A stretch of DNA of 64,000 bases from Hyposmocoma kahamanoa (GCF_003589595.1 NW_020653851.1:22108187-22172186), one strand, 5' to 3'. Positions 11,101 to 21,837 are shown, counted from the stretch's first letter. Program-made: numbers and translations. The notes: a model not told the origin generated them from the letters alone.

Positions 11101-14100
11101 TCGCGTATATTTGTTTTTTCAAACAAACCGACGTTTCGTGCCCTTTACAGGTCCCATGGTCACGGTTGACTGAGGTGGTACAGTCTTCAACCAGTTATGT
11201 CTAATATTGATGCAAACGACACTATTTTTTCACTATAGTTACAATAGTTATTAATTAAATACCTTATTTTTAATTTTACAAAGAAAACATTCCAATTTAC
11301 GCTATATTAAGTTTTACAAATTATTTTATCGAATGAATTTTTATTAAGTTCAATTTATTATTAATTATTAATAGAAATTAGAATAAACTATAACATATTA
11401 ATTAGTACTGCAGTCTTATGTCTGTTTGGGATTTTTCATTAGAGGAAATACTGGATCCCAAACTGGTGGTACGGAGAAACCATCTTCCCTGTTGAAATTA
11501 GGATGTTTTTTAATTTCAATGGCCTCTCGCAGCATCCTGGGTAGATAACGGTATTCTTTTGCAAGGACCTGGGGTTTGTCGAACTTCATTGAATGTGTAG
11601 GTTTATCCATGACATGCTCGCAGACTGCAGACTTGTTTACGCGACGGTGTTTGACATCAGCTATATGTTCTTTGACGCGGGTACAAATACTTCGCTTTGT
11701 TTGTCCAATATTAGAGATATAGTTTATTATTTGATTGTGCAATTAATGAAAATAAGGAGTAGGTATTTCTATATACTAAAATAACACTGTTTTGCCGAGA
11801 ATATTTATTTTGTAGTGATTATATGACTGTGAAATTAAATTTATGTCATAATATTGTGTATAATAAAAATAATAATAGGGGTTAAAGTATGAAATTGCCG
11901 ATTTGTACTCAAAATCTAAATTGTTTATTTTTTAAATTTTTAACAAATTTATTTAATCAAAATAGTTGCCATTATTATCTATACATTGCTACCATCTAAT
12001 GGGAAGGTTATTAATGCCTTTGCGATAGAACTCCGACGATCTAGACTGCACAAACTGTGTGAAAGCATTTTGTACTGCCTCCTGGGAAGAAAACTTCTTG
12101 TCACGTAGATAATTGTCCAAATCACGAAAAATATGGTAGTCCGTTGGAGCAAGGTCTGGTGAATACGAAGGATGACGAATGGTTTCTAACTGCAGTTCCT
12201 GAAGGGTCAAAATGATTTCTCGTGCTGTGTGAGGTCTCGCGTTGTCGTGGAGCAATAATGGTGAAGATCGATTCATGAGTCGGGGCTGTTTTACTGCTAG
12301 TTTTGTCAACATGGTTCGGAGTTCGGCACAATAGACATCTGCCGTTATTGCTTGACCAGATCGGAGAAAACTATAGTGAATAACACCATGCTGAGACCAC
12401 CAAACAGTTACCATTACCTTTTTATTGGTAAGTTTTGCTTTAGGACACTGTTGTGGCATTTGACCTGGGGTCAGCCATTGCATTTTTCTTTTCCGGTTAT
12501 CATAAAGAATCCACTTTTCATCACATGTTACAATTCGATCCAATATTCCTTCATTTCTGTACCGGTTCAACAAGGCAACACAAGTTTCAACACGCGTTTC
12601 TTTCTGCAGATCAGTCAAATCATGAGGCACCCATTTTTCGTATTTTTTTATTTTATTGATTTGACGCAAGTGAGTCAATATTGTGGGTAAGGTAACGTTA
12701 AACCATGCCGCTAATTCCTGGATAGTTTGACTAGGATCGGCTTCCACTATCTCTCTTAATTCATCGTTATTCACCTGTGTGGGCGGTCTTCCTCGTGGCT
12801 CGTTCTTTAAGTCGAAATTTCCATCACGAAAGCGTTTAAACCAAAATCGCACGGTGCGTTCATTAGTAGACCCCTCTTCAAACGCAGCATTGATATTGCG
12901 GGCTGTTTCTGCCGCGTTAGTTCCGCGTCGGAACTCGTATTCAAAAATCACTCGAATTTTCGCAGTATCCATCTTTCTTGTCTAAATTGAATAACAAAAA
13001 CAATTGAAAGTCGATATTCAAATGTTTCAAATTTAAAAAAAAAAAAATAATCACAGAAACCATTTGAAAAAAGTTTCATTCGAAAACCTCAAACCATGAA
13101 GATTCTATGAAAATTCAAAGAACCTATTGCAATAAAACGGCAATTTCATACTTTAACCCCTAATATTACTTTTATGAGCTAAGAGCATCCAGTAAATGTG
13201 TATGAATGAAAAAAAGAACCAACCGAATTCTTTACAATTATCGTTAAACATTTAAGTTCTATTTTTATATTAAATAGTACTTGTTTTAGCGCCTGTTTCA
13301 CCATCTCCGAGTATAGGTACGCTAATAGTCGAATATAATATAGGACGATCAAAGACATTATTATAGTATAATATCATTGTATTATGTTGTTTGTTGTGAC
13401 TTTATTATACCATTATGAATCCGAATTTTAGGAATTCTTGATTTTCACTTAGTCTCTGCATGTGCTTATTTTTCTTTTGTTAAAACCACGGTTTTTCGTT
13501 TCAGCCCTAACCGGCACAACGCAAGGAAGAGCCCTGAACCTGCTGGTGCTGCTGCTGCCGCCGGAGCAGCGCGCGACGCTGCGCGAGCTGCTGCGACTCG
13601 TGCGCCAGATCGTGGCCCACAGCGACACCAACAAGATGAGCGAGCACAACGTCGCTATGATCATTGCGCCTACGCTGTTCCCGCCCAGGTACAATTATTT
13701 TGCACTAACATCGTTACAATAGCTTGTAAACTGTCATACAGTCAATTTTGGTAACTTTGTACACTTCTCAGGTTCTTACGTATATATTAAAATAAAAATA
13801 ATATTGGTCGAAATAGGTTTTATTGATGAGCGATTGTCCTTTCGTACCCAAACTTGGAATAATTTAACTAAAAATTATGAACCAGAAAAACACTCAGTAA
13901 ATTGCGTTTAAGGGCCCATTTAACGTTACCCCGACTTTTGGTTTTTTGTTTGAATTGACTTGTTTTGAAAATCCTTTTTCGTTAACTATTTAACTGGGAT
14001 TATACTCATATTTTGAATCTAATAAAAATATAGTCCTGACTAATTAAAATAAACTTGTCATAGCGAACAATTTACTTCGGCATACCATTCACCAATTAGC

Positions 14101-14798
14101 AGTTACCACTAATAGAAAATGAAGCACAAAGAAATAGTAGTAAAATTTTTCATCCTTCGGGACAGGTTAAGGCGTCTAATTAACCATTCTGCCAGATCTT
14201 AGATTGAAATTTTTCTTCAATAGTCTAATTTTGTGACATTTTTTCGTGGGATATCGTTTGTCTTCAGTAATATCATTGTTTGGCTTTATGGCGGCCATTT
14301 TGAAACTCCGCACAACGAAAATGGCGCGTGACTTTCAAAACTTCTTTGGTACCTAACTGTCAAAGTTAAACGTAGATAATAAGTCACATCTGACATCTAG
14401 AATACTTGGTCTTTCCGTTTCACGGAGTTATCGATGTACTTATTTGACTACAAGTTTCTTTAGAAAAAAAAAACGAATCTTCTAAGCAGTTTTATTACCA
14501 TCTTGACGGTACTATTGAGGCCATTGGCCAAGAGCAGGACGCATAATGATCTAACGATGATATTATATAGATTATATAGATATCAGACAATTTGTGTTCC
14601 TAATCTCGTATTGTTTATTCTAGCCTCCTGATCAAGCTATCAGACAGCCTGGAGACGCAGCTAGCGACAGCCGCGAACAGCTGCCATGTGACAGAAGCAC
14701 TCATGCGGTGGAGCGAGCAACTATGGACTGTGCCTGCCTCGCTCTACACCACCTCCCAGAGGAAACCACATCCACACCGTAGAAACCACCATACTTGA
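8121..14798 (+). CDS. conu: RhoGAP of the ARHGAP18/28 (conundrum) type, 3' part of gene
   Basis: GTPase-activating protein for Rho-family GTPases; relatives act at the cell cortex on RhoA/Rho1. Eight exons join in frame by GT-AG introns: 8121-8245, 8704-8879, 8991-9096, 9221-9489, 9598-9764, 10439-10616, 13505-13688 and 14624-14798. They give 459 visible residues ending in TGA. Residues 1-100 are Ser/Pro-rich and look disordered. About 190-225 hold a family-typical helix and a basic run, KRKPPKKKRKE. The GAP domain spans about 226-440 and starts with VFGVALETLL. The arginine finger is R274 in GLLRVPG. Later motifs are LPQPPLTQELM and NVAMIIAPTLFPP. The 5' exons, including the start codon, were not found and probably lie left of the window. 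The introns carry fold-back repeats and an intact mariner. ARHGAP18/28 versus another RhoGAP subfamily rests on remembered similarity. Confidence 0.85.
9878..10034. repeat. hairpin repeat in RhoGAP intron, copy 1
   Basis: Arms of about 50 bp at 9894-9950 and 9978-10032 are near-perfect inverted copies built on 'gactgcat(g/c)cagttaatgcg' and 'tgaagtcgtta', with a loop of about 27 bp. A related element lies at 10676-10845, beyond the next exon. Confidence 0.8.
10069..10378 (+). repeat. interspersed repeat family A, copy 3
   Basis: Near full-length family A, from 'tagtagcagtagag' to 'cgtcccgtcacttgatac'. It lies in the intron before the exon at 10439. Confidence 0.8.
10676..10845. repeat. hairpin repeat in RhoGAP intron, copy 2
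   Basis: 10676-10725 is itself a hairpin with about 23-bp arms ('aggcagc' to 'gctgcct'). The outer ends, 'caaacaaattgactgcatg' and 'catgcagtcaatttgttagc', are also inverted copies. The core 'gcatgaagt', 'aatgcgt' and 'aagtcgttatccgagac' is shared with 9878-10034. Confidence 0.75.
11037..11719 (-). mobile_element. Penelope-like element copy 2, 5' truncated, with GIY-YIG end
   Basis: The insertion is flanked by a perfect 13-bp direct repeat, tagtttattattt, at 11024-11036 and 11720-11732. Reading on the minus strand it starts inside the GIY-YIG nuclease domain, ends that coding region at 11416, then has about 380 bp of 3' UTR ending at 'cctaagacctcga'. It is the longest simple (non-inverted) copy in the window and a useful reference for the other fragments. 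Confidence 0.88.
11416..11719 (-). pseudogene. C-terminal fragment of Penelope-like GIY-YIG endonuclease/RT protein
   Basis: The translation has the nuclease signature YISNIGQTKRSICTRVKEH and later EHVMDKPTHS, YLPRMLREAIEIKKHPN and SVPPVWDPVFPLMK, typical of the C-terminal GIY-YIG end of Penelope-like polyproteins. In the intact element this domain nicks DNA next to the reverse transcriptase. The element boundary (13-bp duplication) falls at the start of the fragment, so reverse transcriptase and the nuclease N-terminus are missing by 5' truncation. A second, more decayed copy lies at 55930-56157. Confidence 0.85.
11878..13160 (-). mobile_element. mariner element, apparently intact
   Basis: A 1283-bp element. 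Its ends are perfect inverted repeats of 23 bp starting ggggttaaagtatgaaat, with similarity continuing a few bases further. It is flanked by TA at 11876-11877 and 13161-13162, the mariner target duplication. It holds a single uninterrupted transposase frame on the minus strand. It lies in the RhoGAP intron between exons 10439-10616 and 13505-13688, antisense to the gene. Confidence 0.95.
11989..12972 (-). CDS. mariner transposase (DD34D), full length
   Basis: Cut-and-paste transposase that binds the element's terminal repeats and moves it into TA sites. It has 327 residues from ATG at 12972 to TAG, in the usual mariner range of about 340. The N-terminal half has the two helix-turn-helix regions (about 1-55, with RTVRFWFKRFRDGNFDL, and about 65-115). 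Then come WVPHDLT (mariner signature), the catalytic D in TCDEKW, the second D in HDNARPH and the third D in YSPDLAPTDYH. The last two acids are separated by exactly 34 residues, so the DD34D triad is complete. No stop or frameshift is seen. Perfect terminal repeats and an intact frame together suggest recent insertion and possible activity; this is an inference. Confidence 0.95.
   Translation of the reverse strand: MDTAKIRVIFEYEFRRGTNAAETARNINAAFEEGSTNERTVRFWFKRFRDGNFDLKNEPRGRPPTQVNNDELREIVEADPSQTIQELAAWFNVTLPTILTHLRQINKIKKYEKWVPHDLTDLQKETRVETCVALLNRYRNEGILDRIVTCDEKWILYDNRKRKMQWLTPGQMPQQCPKAKLTNKKVMVTVWWSQHGVIHYSFLRSGQAITADVYCAELRTMLTKLAVKQPRLMNRSSPLLLHDNARPHTAREIILTLQELQLETIRHPSYSPDLAPTDYHIFRDLDNYLRDKKFSSQEAVQNAFTQFVQSRSSEFYRKGINNLPIRW
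13689..14623 (+). other. last RhoGAP intron
   Basis: No repeat shared with the rest of the window and no RNA gene was recognised. It ends in the 'ttgtttattctag' acceptor. Confidence 0.5.
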
Positions 14799-15489
14799 AT
14801 ATGCCCTAATCGAGGTTACGGCTGAGTTGCACATACCTTTGATGGTCAATGGAGACCAAACCCATCAGAGATTAATTAAGGACTTGGACACGATCAGAAT
14901 ACCTCTGATTTAATGGACCAATCCATATGGTGCTCATGTATTAAGGACAACGGATATATCTGTCCTGTTGTGCTGTGTCTGTTTTATTCCTGAACAATAT
15001 TATGGTTTGAGTGATATATTTTTAATGTAATACATGCATATACTCCGTGTTAATTGTATTGTTAACGCATTTAGTGTGGTATAGAAATGTGAATAAGATG
15101 CCAAATATCAGCTACTTCTTAATTTTGTTTAGTGATATTTTCATGAAGATATCTTGTTCCAGTTTATTAAGGCTGTTCCCACTATGTAATCACTTCTTGT
15201 TTAATTAAATTACTTATATTACATTAAAATAACAAAATCATGGTGCCATTGAGTTTCGGTTTAGTTGGAAAAGTTACCGTTTGGCAAGATTGCAGCGTTT
15301 GTGTTTTCACCATGGTGCCTTTTATTGATATTTTGTAATTTACTTGTAAATTTTATTCCAAACCTGTAAGAACTATTTCAAAACGTTATTGTATAATATT
15401 TTACCAATACTTTGACTAGGCAAGCAAAGACTGACTTGGTGTTTAGTTTATAAACTTGATATAATAATATTTCTAAGTGTATTTACTTC

Positions 15490-15499
15490 AATAAATAAA
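15490..15499 (+). terminator. poly(A) signal of the RhoGAP gene
   Basis: Two overlapping AATAAA hexamers (15490 and 15494) about 690 bp after the stop codon at 14796-14798. They are the first strong signals before the convergent gene. Confidence 0.7.
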
Positions 15500-15525
15500 A
15501 ATACCTGTATTTAAAAAGAACCTGT

Positions 15526-15531
15526 TTTATT
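15526..15531 (-). terminator. poly(A) signal of Nup43
   Basis: TTTATT on the plus strand, that is AATAAA on the minus strand, only 14 bp beyond the Nup43 stop codon. The 3' UTR would therefore be very short and would end close to, or overlapping, the RhoGAP 3' end. Confidence 0.6.
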
Positions 15532-15545
15532 ACGTAACTGACCAA

Positions 15546-18500
15546 TCAATATTTGTAATTCTTCATTAAATACACGGCTTCATTATCAGCACCACAAAGG
15601 ATCCTTCCTCTGTCACAATCGAGAGTGTTAATTGCCTTATGTAGCGTTGGCATGAGTGAGTTTACCATCATAGGGCTTTTATCCTCCAAGGGCATCCATG
15701 TAGACGGTTGATTATCAGGGCCTTTTGTACTTTTGGTCAGCGATTCCATGTTCCAGTCCCATATCTCTCCGCTAACAGAGCATGAAATTAGTTTATGAGG
15801 GTTTTCAGGGTGGAATTGCATTTCTGACACACCAGCAGCATGAGCATTAAGTAGAGATGTTGGGAATGAGTTCACACGTAGATCCCATACAGCTAGTGCT
15901 CCAGATTCTGAGCCCGCAAGAACTATATGTGGCTGAGTAGGATGGTTAACAATGCAGGTGGCAGCCGCTTCATCTCCAGCTAGAAGAAATGATGCAGCAG
16001 GTTTGTCTTCTGGAGACCGAAGATCCCAAATCTTCATATGACCGCGAATGTTGCCTGTTATTAGCTGTAAAGAGATAAATAATAGATAAATAAATTATTT
16101 GATTACGATTGTTAAAACGATTTAAGTCCTCAATAATAAAATATCACCATTCCAAGCATTGACTTACAATTATATGGACGTCGGGTCCGCGCTAAAAAGT
16201 GTCCGCACTTGTAAGGCGCTAAAATCGTATACAGAGCGCGACACTCCGCTTTAGTCTTCATTTGTTCTACCGATAGCGCGATACTGCGATGACATTACAA
16301 TTTAAATTTCGAATAGGTTGACTTGGGACATTTTTTTCGTGGTTTTTGTATTAGACCCGTCGTCCATTTATTTGTAAGTCAATGATTCCAAGTCATATTT
16401 TTGAACAAATAAATTTAAAAAACATACTGAACAATATAGTGTTATAATTATTAGTAGAAATACATTCCTACAAATTCCTTTGGTCCGGCCGGATTCGAAC
16501 CGACGTCTTCTAGCAAACCGTGGCAGACGCTATGCCAACTAAGCCACGGAACGAACCAACGGACTTCACGAATTTTTCCATGTGCTTGTTTGTTGGATCT
16601 TTGTATTTGGTTTTTAATGACTTTTTAGTCGTAGCGCCATCTATGAGAAATCCATGAAAGTATTTCGTCACTCAGTTAAGTAACTTTACAGCTACCAGCC
16701 ATGACGAAAGTTGATGATGTCGCTATTGTCTGTAATTAAATTATTATTGAATGGATATTTAGAAATTATTTATTTAATGTATTGTTTAATATTTTAATGC
16801 TGTTTTCATCATTATAAAATAGAATTTTGTCATAATGGGCACAATGGAGTTAAATGGCATATATGGCTGCAGTGTTAAAAAATACTGCCAGTCGAGACAT
16901 TTTGGGTGAAACTTAGCAATAACATATTGGAACTGTGGAATGTTCGTAAAAAGCAATAATTCTATTACTGAAATTTAAATTCTTTTTAGCCATAAGTTGA
17001 CGAGTCCCAAGTGCCTGTAATTTCACCAAATTTACTTTGAAGAAATTTACTTCAAAGCAAATTTGGTGAAATCTTTAAAACCGTATAAAATTGGTATGTA
17101 CACAAGAGCTTTCGTCCTGCATTGACAATAATAAAATGCATCATTTATTAAGCTTCCTCAAAACGTCTCAACAGACAGGATTTTTAACACTGTGGGCTGG
17201 TGTCATTGTAAATCTGTTGCCTCTTTTTAAGAAATAAATAAACTATTTTTTCTTTGTTTATGTTGTATTATATGTTCAATTTTACTATAGATCAATTCTA
17301 TAATTAATAATTCTAAGCTCAATATGATATTAGGCGTTAACTGTTTTTCATGTTTCCTTGTTAAATTTTGGCTTATTAGATTTTTACACGTTTTCACTAG
17401 AGCCACAGAATTAATAAAAATAAACCAAATAATGTAATAATGAATAATGTGACTCAACTACATCATTCACTTCACTTCACGCGTAAAAGCCAGTCTTTGT
17501 TGTTTATTTACTTATTTTAGTGTCATTATTATCATGCCTTTATTTCTTACTTTAAGTCGTACAATAGATCTCTTGTGATTGTGTTTATTGGGAAGAATCT
17601 GATTTCCAAGATACATTATCATACCTGTTTGGAAGCCGGAGCATCACAATTTTGTAATGCTTCATTTATTTGATAAATAAAGATATTATACCAATTAATT
17701 GCCTAGTCTCACACTAGAGGAATTCCCTGCACTATGAGTACCAAAGCAACGGATTCACTCTGGTGCACTAGCCAGAACACCAACTTAGAAAAGTTAATTT
17801 CTCAACTTGAACCTACCGGGAACCGAACCTTCGTCTAGTGTCCAGACTGCAAACCGTTGAACCGTCATCATAAAAAATAATATTATAAACTACTAACTTA
17901 TCAGATTTTAGTACGTTCTGGATATAAATACTGCCGCTGTTAGTTGAAAGGGCGCATGTGAAAATTTTTCATAAAATAATTGTTATTTATACTTGTTATA
18001 TATGCTATGATCAGCAAAAAAAGGCTGATCTGTCACTAGTTTTGTTTTTTCCTAGGTAGATAAGGTATGAAGTTACCACAAGAGGAAGTAGATATTGTAA
18101 ATTTAATTTCATTAAACATTATTTTCTCGGTTTTAAATTTTTGTCACAACGCCCATTCAAGTAATAGCAAAATAGTCTAGTAAACTTACTTCATTATGTT
18201 TAAAAAAGCAAACAGAATGTAAAGAGCAGCTATCAGCTTCTTTGATAGAGCGTGTGATGTCTCCTCTCCGTCCGCTGAGAATGTTGATATGGCCATCTTC
18301 ACCTATGGACACTATGTCGCCTTCTATTGTGTCTAAAGACGTACATGAACACTGCTCTGAGCTAGAATAAGAAAGAAAAATCTAGTGAGACACTGCTTAA
18401 TTGAAAGTAGAAAGCTATACATATTTATTATGATTGTTAAAAAAGAACGAATATGACCATACTGCACTGTAGTATTGCTCTTACCAACTGAGGTACGGGT

Positions 18501-20935
18501 CAAATTATCGATTAGTCGAAACTTTCGTATGTCTTTTTGTTAAAGATCTTTGTACTGGACCTGTCGGCATTCTGAGCCACTAGTGACATCTAGTGAGAGA
18601 TTTTAGAACCTTCACCGCAGCCTTTAGTGCTTCAACCGACGCAATCGCAGACCGTCGCTTTTTGAACAAATGTATTATTTGTGATTTTTTTTGTTAAAAA
18701 TCTTTGTACTGGATTTGTCAGCATTCTCGGCTGCTCAGCCCATCGGGTTAAAATAGTTTTTTTTAGTGTTCAATCTTTGTAATAATAATCATTATAAAAA
18801 CTAGTGCAGTTATTTCACGAAAAAATCTCAAATTGTACATATTTATGTGAAATATGAGAAAAGATTTAAGAAAATTAAAGATTTTAATTTCATAATAGGC
18901 TAGTTAGTTAATCACCACCTAATTCTGATGGGTGTACAAAGTTCCATACTGGGAAGGCACAGGCCACAACGAGAGGACATAAAAAGCCTGCCAAGGAAGT
19001 CCTTCAGTTCTTTATGTCCATGCAAAAGAGATAAAAACATTGCGCATTTTCCTTCTTGAAACTTTGGTGTGAAACATACAATGTCTTTTTCATGTTTTAT
19101 TTTTATAATATCAAGAGACGGGACAAGCAAGTTGTGCACCTGGTGGTAAGCCACATGCCAGTTCATAACAGTTGCAGTGCCACTTAAAGCTCCCAGCAGG
19201 CACCTTGTGACTTTTATTTATTTTCAAAAATTAAGATGCAGTTACGTGGTCAACGATTTTCATCACCTGAAGGGGCTGTCGCAGAGTATGAAAAATATGT
19301 TTCAGACATTGTCACGGAGGAGTGGCATAAATGTTTTCAAAATTGGTTCATTTGTATGAAAAAGTGCATTAACGCAAACGGACAATATTTTGAGAAACAA
19401 GAAATTAATCTCTGACCATTTATAGTATTTTTTCTTATTCATTCTGGAAACTTATAGTGCGTCCCACATAATAACAGGGTTCGAAGTATGTTACACCCCA
19501 TACTTGTGGGTACATGGTTTGGTACAGATGCAGAGACTGAAAAGAGGGTGTTGGCTCAGTTGAAAGATGTGACATTGTCTTAGCAAAATATAAAAAGGCA
19601 TTTATACCCAAAGAAGGATACAAGGGGGATATATTCTGATTAGGTTTTTTTATTAAAAAATGTGCTCATGTAATCTTCACCTCACCTGTTGGAAAGTGAT
19701 ATTTGAGGTTGACAGTGTATGCACACCTAAATGATGCCTAATCACTCTCGCCTTGTAAGGCTCAAATCATAACATTCAGGGAACAAGTCTCCAGGCAGGG
19801 AATTCCACTCTGTAGCTGTTCGCCATATAAATGTGAAAGTGAAATGCATTTCGAGTTCTTAGGTTTTCGCGATTGTTACATATAGGAAATGCATTTGTTT
19901 TATTATAATAATCACATTGGAACCCCAGTCGATGTCTAGTCCCGCAATGATAGAAAGGGGAAATTCCATCGCACACTGTCCTTGACATATTCTGTAGAAT
20001 ATTGATAAGCAGGCAACTACATGGCAGTGTTCACCTGTACTAATACCAGTCGAAGATATACTTGAGAAAAACTAAAATTTCACATAACTTCTAGAGATCT
20101 ACAGTATGGTATGGTAAAGGATAACCTATAACAATGTCGAAATTTTTTTATCCGAAATTATGTTTGTTCAAATTTTCATTAGACCAAAAACCGAATTATA
20201 ATGAAACAGTTGTTCTTTCAGGATATGTTGAATGTTTATTGCAAAGACACAATTAGGTTCGGTTAGGTTAAGTTAGGTTTAATGGAAAAAACATTTTCCT
20301 CTCAAAATTACTTTTGAGGTTATGAAATTTCGACCAAACATTATTTCCGGAAAATGTCATTTCGAACTACTGGAGGAACTAGGTAATCATGGTAAAGGTA
20401 AACAGGCTGGTTAACTCTATTTAACATTATGTATATTACGTCTACAGTTCACTATTTTCGAAAAAACATAAAAATTACAAAATACTTGTGGTTGTGGGGC
20501 AGAATGAAATTTGGTCATTATGGATTTTATATATCAGCAGATTCTATATTCAAATTAAAAAAGGTATAAATCTCACCCAAAATTATGTAAATTTTTCCAG
20601 TGAAACACTTCCTTCAACGGCATATCCTTCTCATACGCGCTTATTGCAAGCAAAATAACCTCTCCATCGGACGTAGATACGGCTATTTTATTCTTTTCTG
20701 TGAACTTTATTTGCGTAACGTCATCTTCCACAGTGTACTCCGATAATGTACGAGGATACTCCACATCATCATCATCATCTTCGTGGGGTTTCTCAAATGA
20801 CCAAACTTTGACAAAATTTGTGTAGTCGTCCCAACTTCCAGTTAAAAAACACTTTGTTTCAACGTAATCTTCAGGTATCCACCTGATTTTATTGATCTTC
20901 TGAGACACAAACGTTCCCTGTACGTCTAGAGACAT
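15546..20935 (-). CDS. Nup43: Nucleoporin Nup43
   Basis: Nup43 is a WD40 beta-propeller subunit of the Y-shaped Nup107-160 complex, a scaffold of the nuclear pore that also works at kinetochores in animals. Three exons on the minus strand join in frame: 20577-20935 (ATG at 20935), 18190-18361 and 15546-16064. They give 349 residues, against about 380 in the human protein. Diagnostic stretches are VSQKINKIRWIPEDY near the N-terminus, LTGSWDDYTNFVKVWS (blade 1), an acidic loop EDDDDD, IVSIGEDGHINIL, LITGNIRGHMKIWDLR, HIVLAGSESGALAVWDLR, FHPENPHKLISCSVSGEIWDW and, at the C-terminus, RILCGADNEAVYLMK. All junctions use GT-AG sites with matching phase. Introns hold a MITE, a tRNA-like repeat and a 34-bp Penelope-like stub. 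The gene is convergent with the RhoGAP. Confidence 0.94.
16157..16384 (+). mobile_element. MITE, short form, copy 2
   Basis: 228 bp between cattgacttacaa and ttgtaagtcaatg, flanked by attccaag at 16149-16156 and 16385-16392. Relative to the long form it lacks blocks of about 20 and about 40 bp in the middle. It lies in the second Nup43 intron. Confidence 0.92.
16440..16695 (-). repeat. tRNA-like-bearing repeat, copy 1
   Basis: On the minus strand the core reads as a tRNA-like unit with A box TGGCTTAGTTGG and B box GGTTCGAATCC; the ends CGTTCCG and CGGACCA only partly pair as an acceptor stem. It is followed by 'aaggaattt' and an arm that recurs in the other copies. The 5' flank (16600-16695, rich in 'gatggcgctacgac') is shared with 47820-47910 and 60130-60225. 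This is an element, not a functional tRNA gene. Confidence 0.75.
16982..17075 (-). repeat. family A fragment with a short palindrome
   Basis: 'cataagttgacgagtccca' and 'gcctgtaatttcacc' are family A in reverse. Next to it 17021-17042 and 17050-17071 form an inverted repeat on 'tttcaccaaattt' and 'aaatttggtgaaa'. Confidence 0.6.
17700..17880 (-). repeat. probable tRNA-derived SINE
   Basis: On the minus strand a head of about 60 bp contains GGTTCGGTTCC (B box) about 45 bp after a GGTTCAACGG A-box-like stretch, followed by a non-tRNA body. It is a single copy in the window, so the class is tentative. Confidence 0.5.
18905..19200 (-). repeat. composite of repeat family C and family A (minus)
   Basis: 18920-19060 shares 'cgtactgggaaggcaca', 'caaccagaggacat' and 'aagtccttcag' blocks with 28105-28260 and 31845-32075 (family C). 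19105-19195 is family A in reverse ('gacgggacaagcaa', 'ataacagttgcagtgccac'). It lies in the first Nup43 intron. Confidence 0.6.
19852..19885 (-). mobile_element. 34-bp Penelope-like element stub, copy 3
   Basis: Only the extreme 3' end of the element is present (cgagttcttaggttttcgc on the plus strand, then 'gattgttacatatag'). It sits between perfect 11-bp direct repeats, gaaatgcattt, at 19841-19851 and 19886-19896. The first bases of the right repeat also fit the element consensus, so the true insert may be a few bases longer. Confidence 0.7.
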
Positions 20936-21809
20936 TTTAAATCAAGATTTAAGCAATCTTTAAGGGCATAAATGTATTTTTATTTAATGCGGACAAAATA
21001 ACAATCCGCTTCTTTTGTCAGTTTGAAGTTTTTTTTTTTATGAAGGCTTTGGCAAAGCCGACAGCCTAACATGAAGTTTAAATGTTTCTGTAAATATGGC
21101 CGCCACAAAGAGGATAGGCAATTTGAGGCGGCGTGCTTGGATTGACTCGGGATTCCTTAAAACGGGCCGATACGGGTATTTTAGTTCGAGATTCGTATAA
21201 TTTCGCGTTTTAATCTTCGATTAAGGCACAATAGCACTATTCCACTTAAAACTAGATTTCAAAAATAGTTGAAAGTCAAAATAAAAACGACACTTTTCCC
21301 TCCAAAAGGTCCAGAAAGAATCCTCAGTTTGAAGTTAGAATTGCGTTACGTTTTACGCCATATATTTTGACATTTAAAATACAGTGAAAAAATCACTCAA
21401 TGATCTCAAAAAGTAAACTCTCTTTGTGCTAAAGCTTTTCAAGCGCACATTTCTGGGTAAAAAATATAATTCTTTACACAATTATCCAATGAACCGCCGC
21501 CGCGTCGTGAATATTTAATGACAATGCTTTATTGCATAGTCGTGATTGTATATCCTCCTGCGTGTTGTCATGAAATGTATAATATTTTTCTTATCGCCTC
21601 GCCTCACCAATTTTGTTTTTAGGTCGGGTTTCAACAAAGTATTACAAAGACTAAAGAATAGTGATGAACAAGTTGAGCAACTCCCGAATATCAGTGCCTC
21701 CAGTGAAAAAGGGAATAACTCAAAATCGACACTTTTCAGGAGAGGCAAAAAACCATACTTTTATTGATTATTGGTTAGGTATTCGCATTTATTATTAGTA
21801 CTTTTTATG
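20936..21809. other. Nup43 upstream flank
   Basis: Probable Nup43 promoter region; no TATA box or initiator was identified with confidence. A 50-bp segment near 21685 ('aatatcagtgcctccagtg') recurs inverted near 22505, so the small open frames at both places look repeat-derived. Confidence 0.35.
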
Positions 21810-21817
21810 ATTTCTAG

Positions 21818-21837
21818 CATTGACTTACAAGTCAATG
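21818..21837. mobile_element. 20-bp MITE remnant: two terminal repeats only
   Basis: The 20 bp consist of cattgacttac joined directly to aagtcaatg, the two ends of the MITE family with essentially nothing between. It is flanked by perfect 8-bp direct repeats, atttctag, at 21810-21817 and 21838-21845, the duplication length seen at the five full copies. Confidence 0.85.

Noticed and set aside
12352..12690. 112-residue open frame antisense to the mariner transposase
   Set aside because: It is a shadow of the transposase frame, without any domain.
16490..16570. Possible functional tRNA gene on the minus strand
   Set aside because: The A and B boxes are good, but the unit recurs in five places with shared flanks and small defects, so it belongs to a repeat.
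19430..20000. Possible LINE coding fragment on the minus strand in a Nup43 intron
   Set aside because: A short phrase resembles a LINE C-terminus (YRVEFPAWRLVP), but there is no second motif to support it.
20250..20282. 'ttaggttcggttaggttaagttaggtt', similar to the insect telomere repeat TTAGG
   Set aside because: Only about four degenerate units and no array; such short GGTTA-like runs are common in insect introns.
21546..21767. 73-residue open frame that could be a small gene or last exon
   Set aside because: Part of it recurs inverted near 22505, and no matching upstream exon was found.
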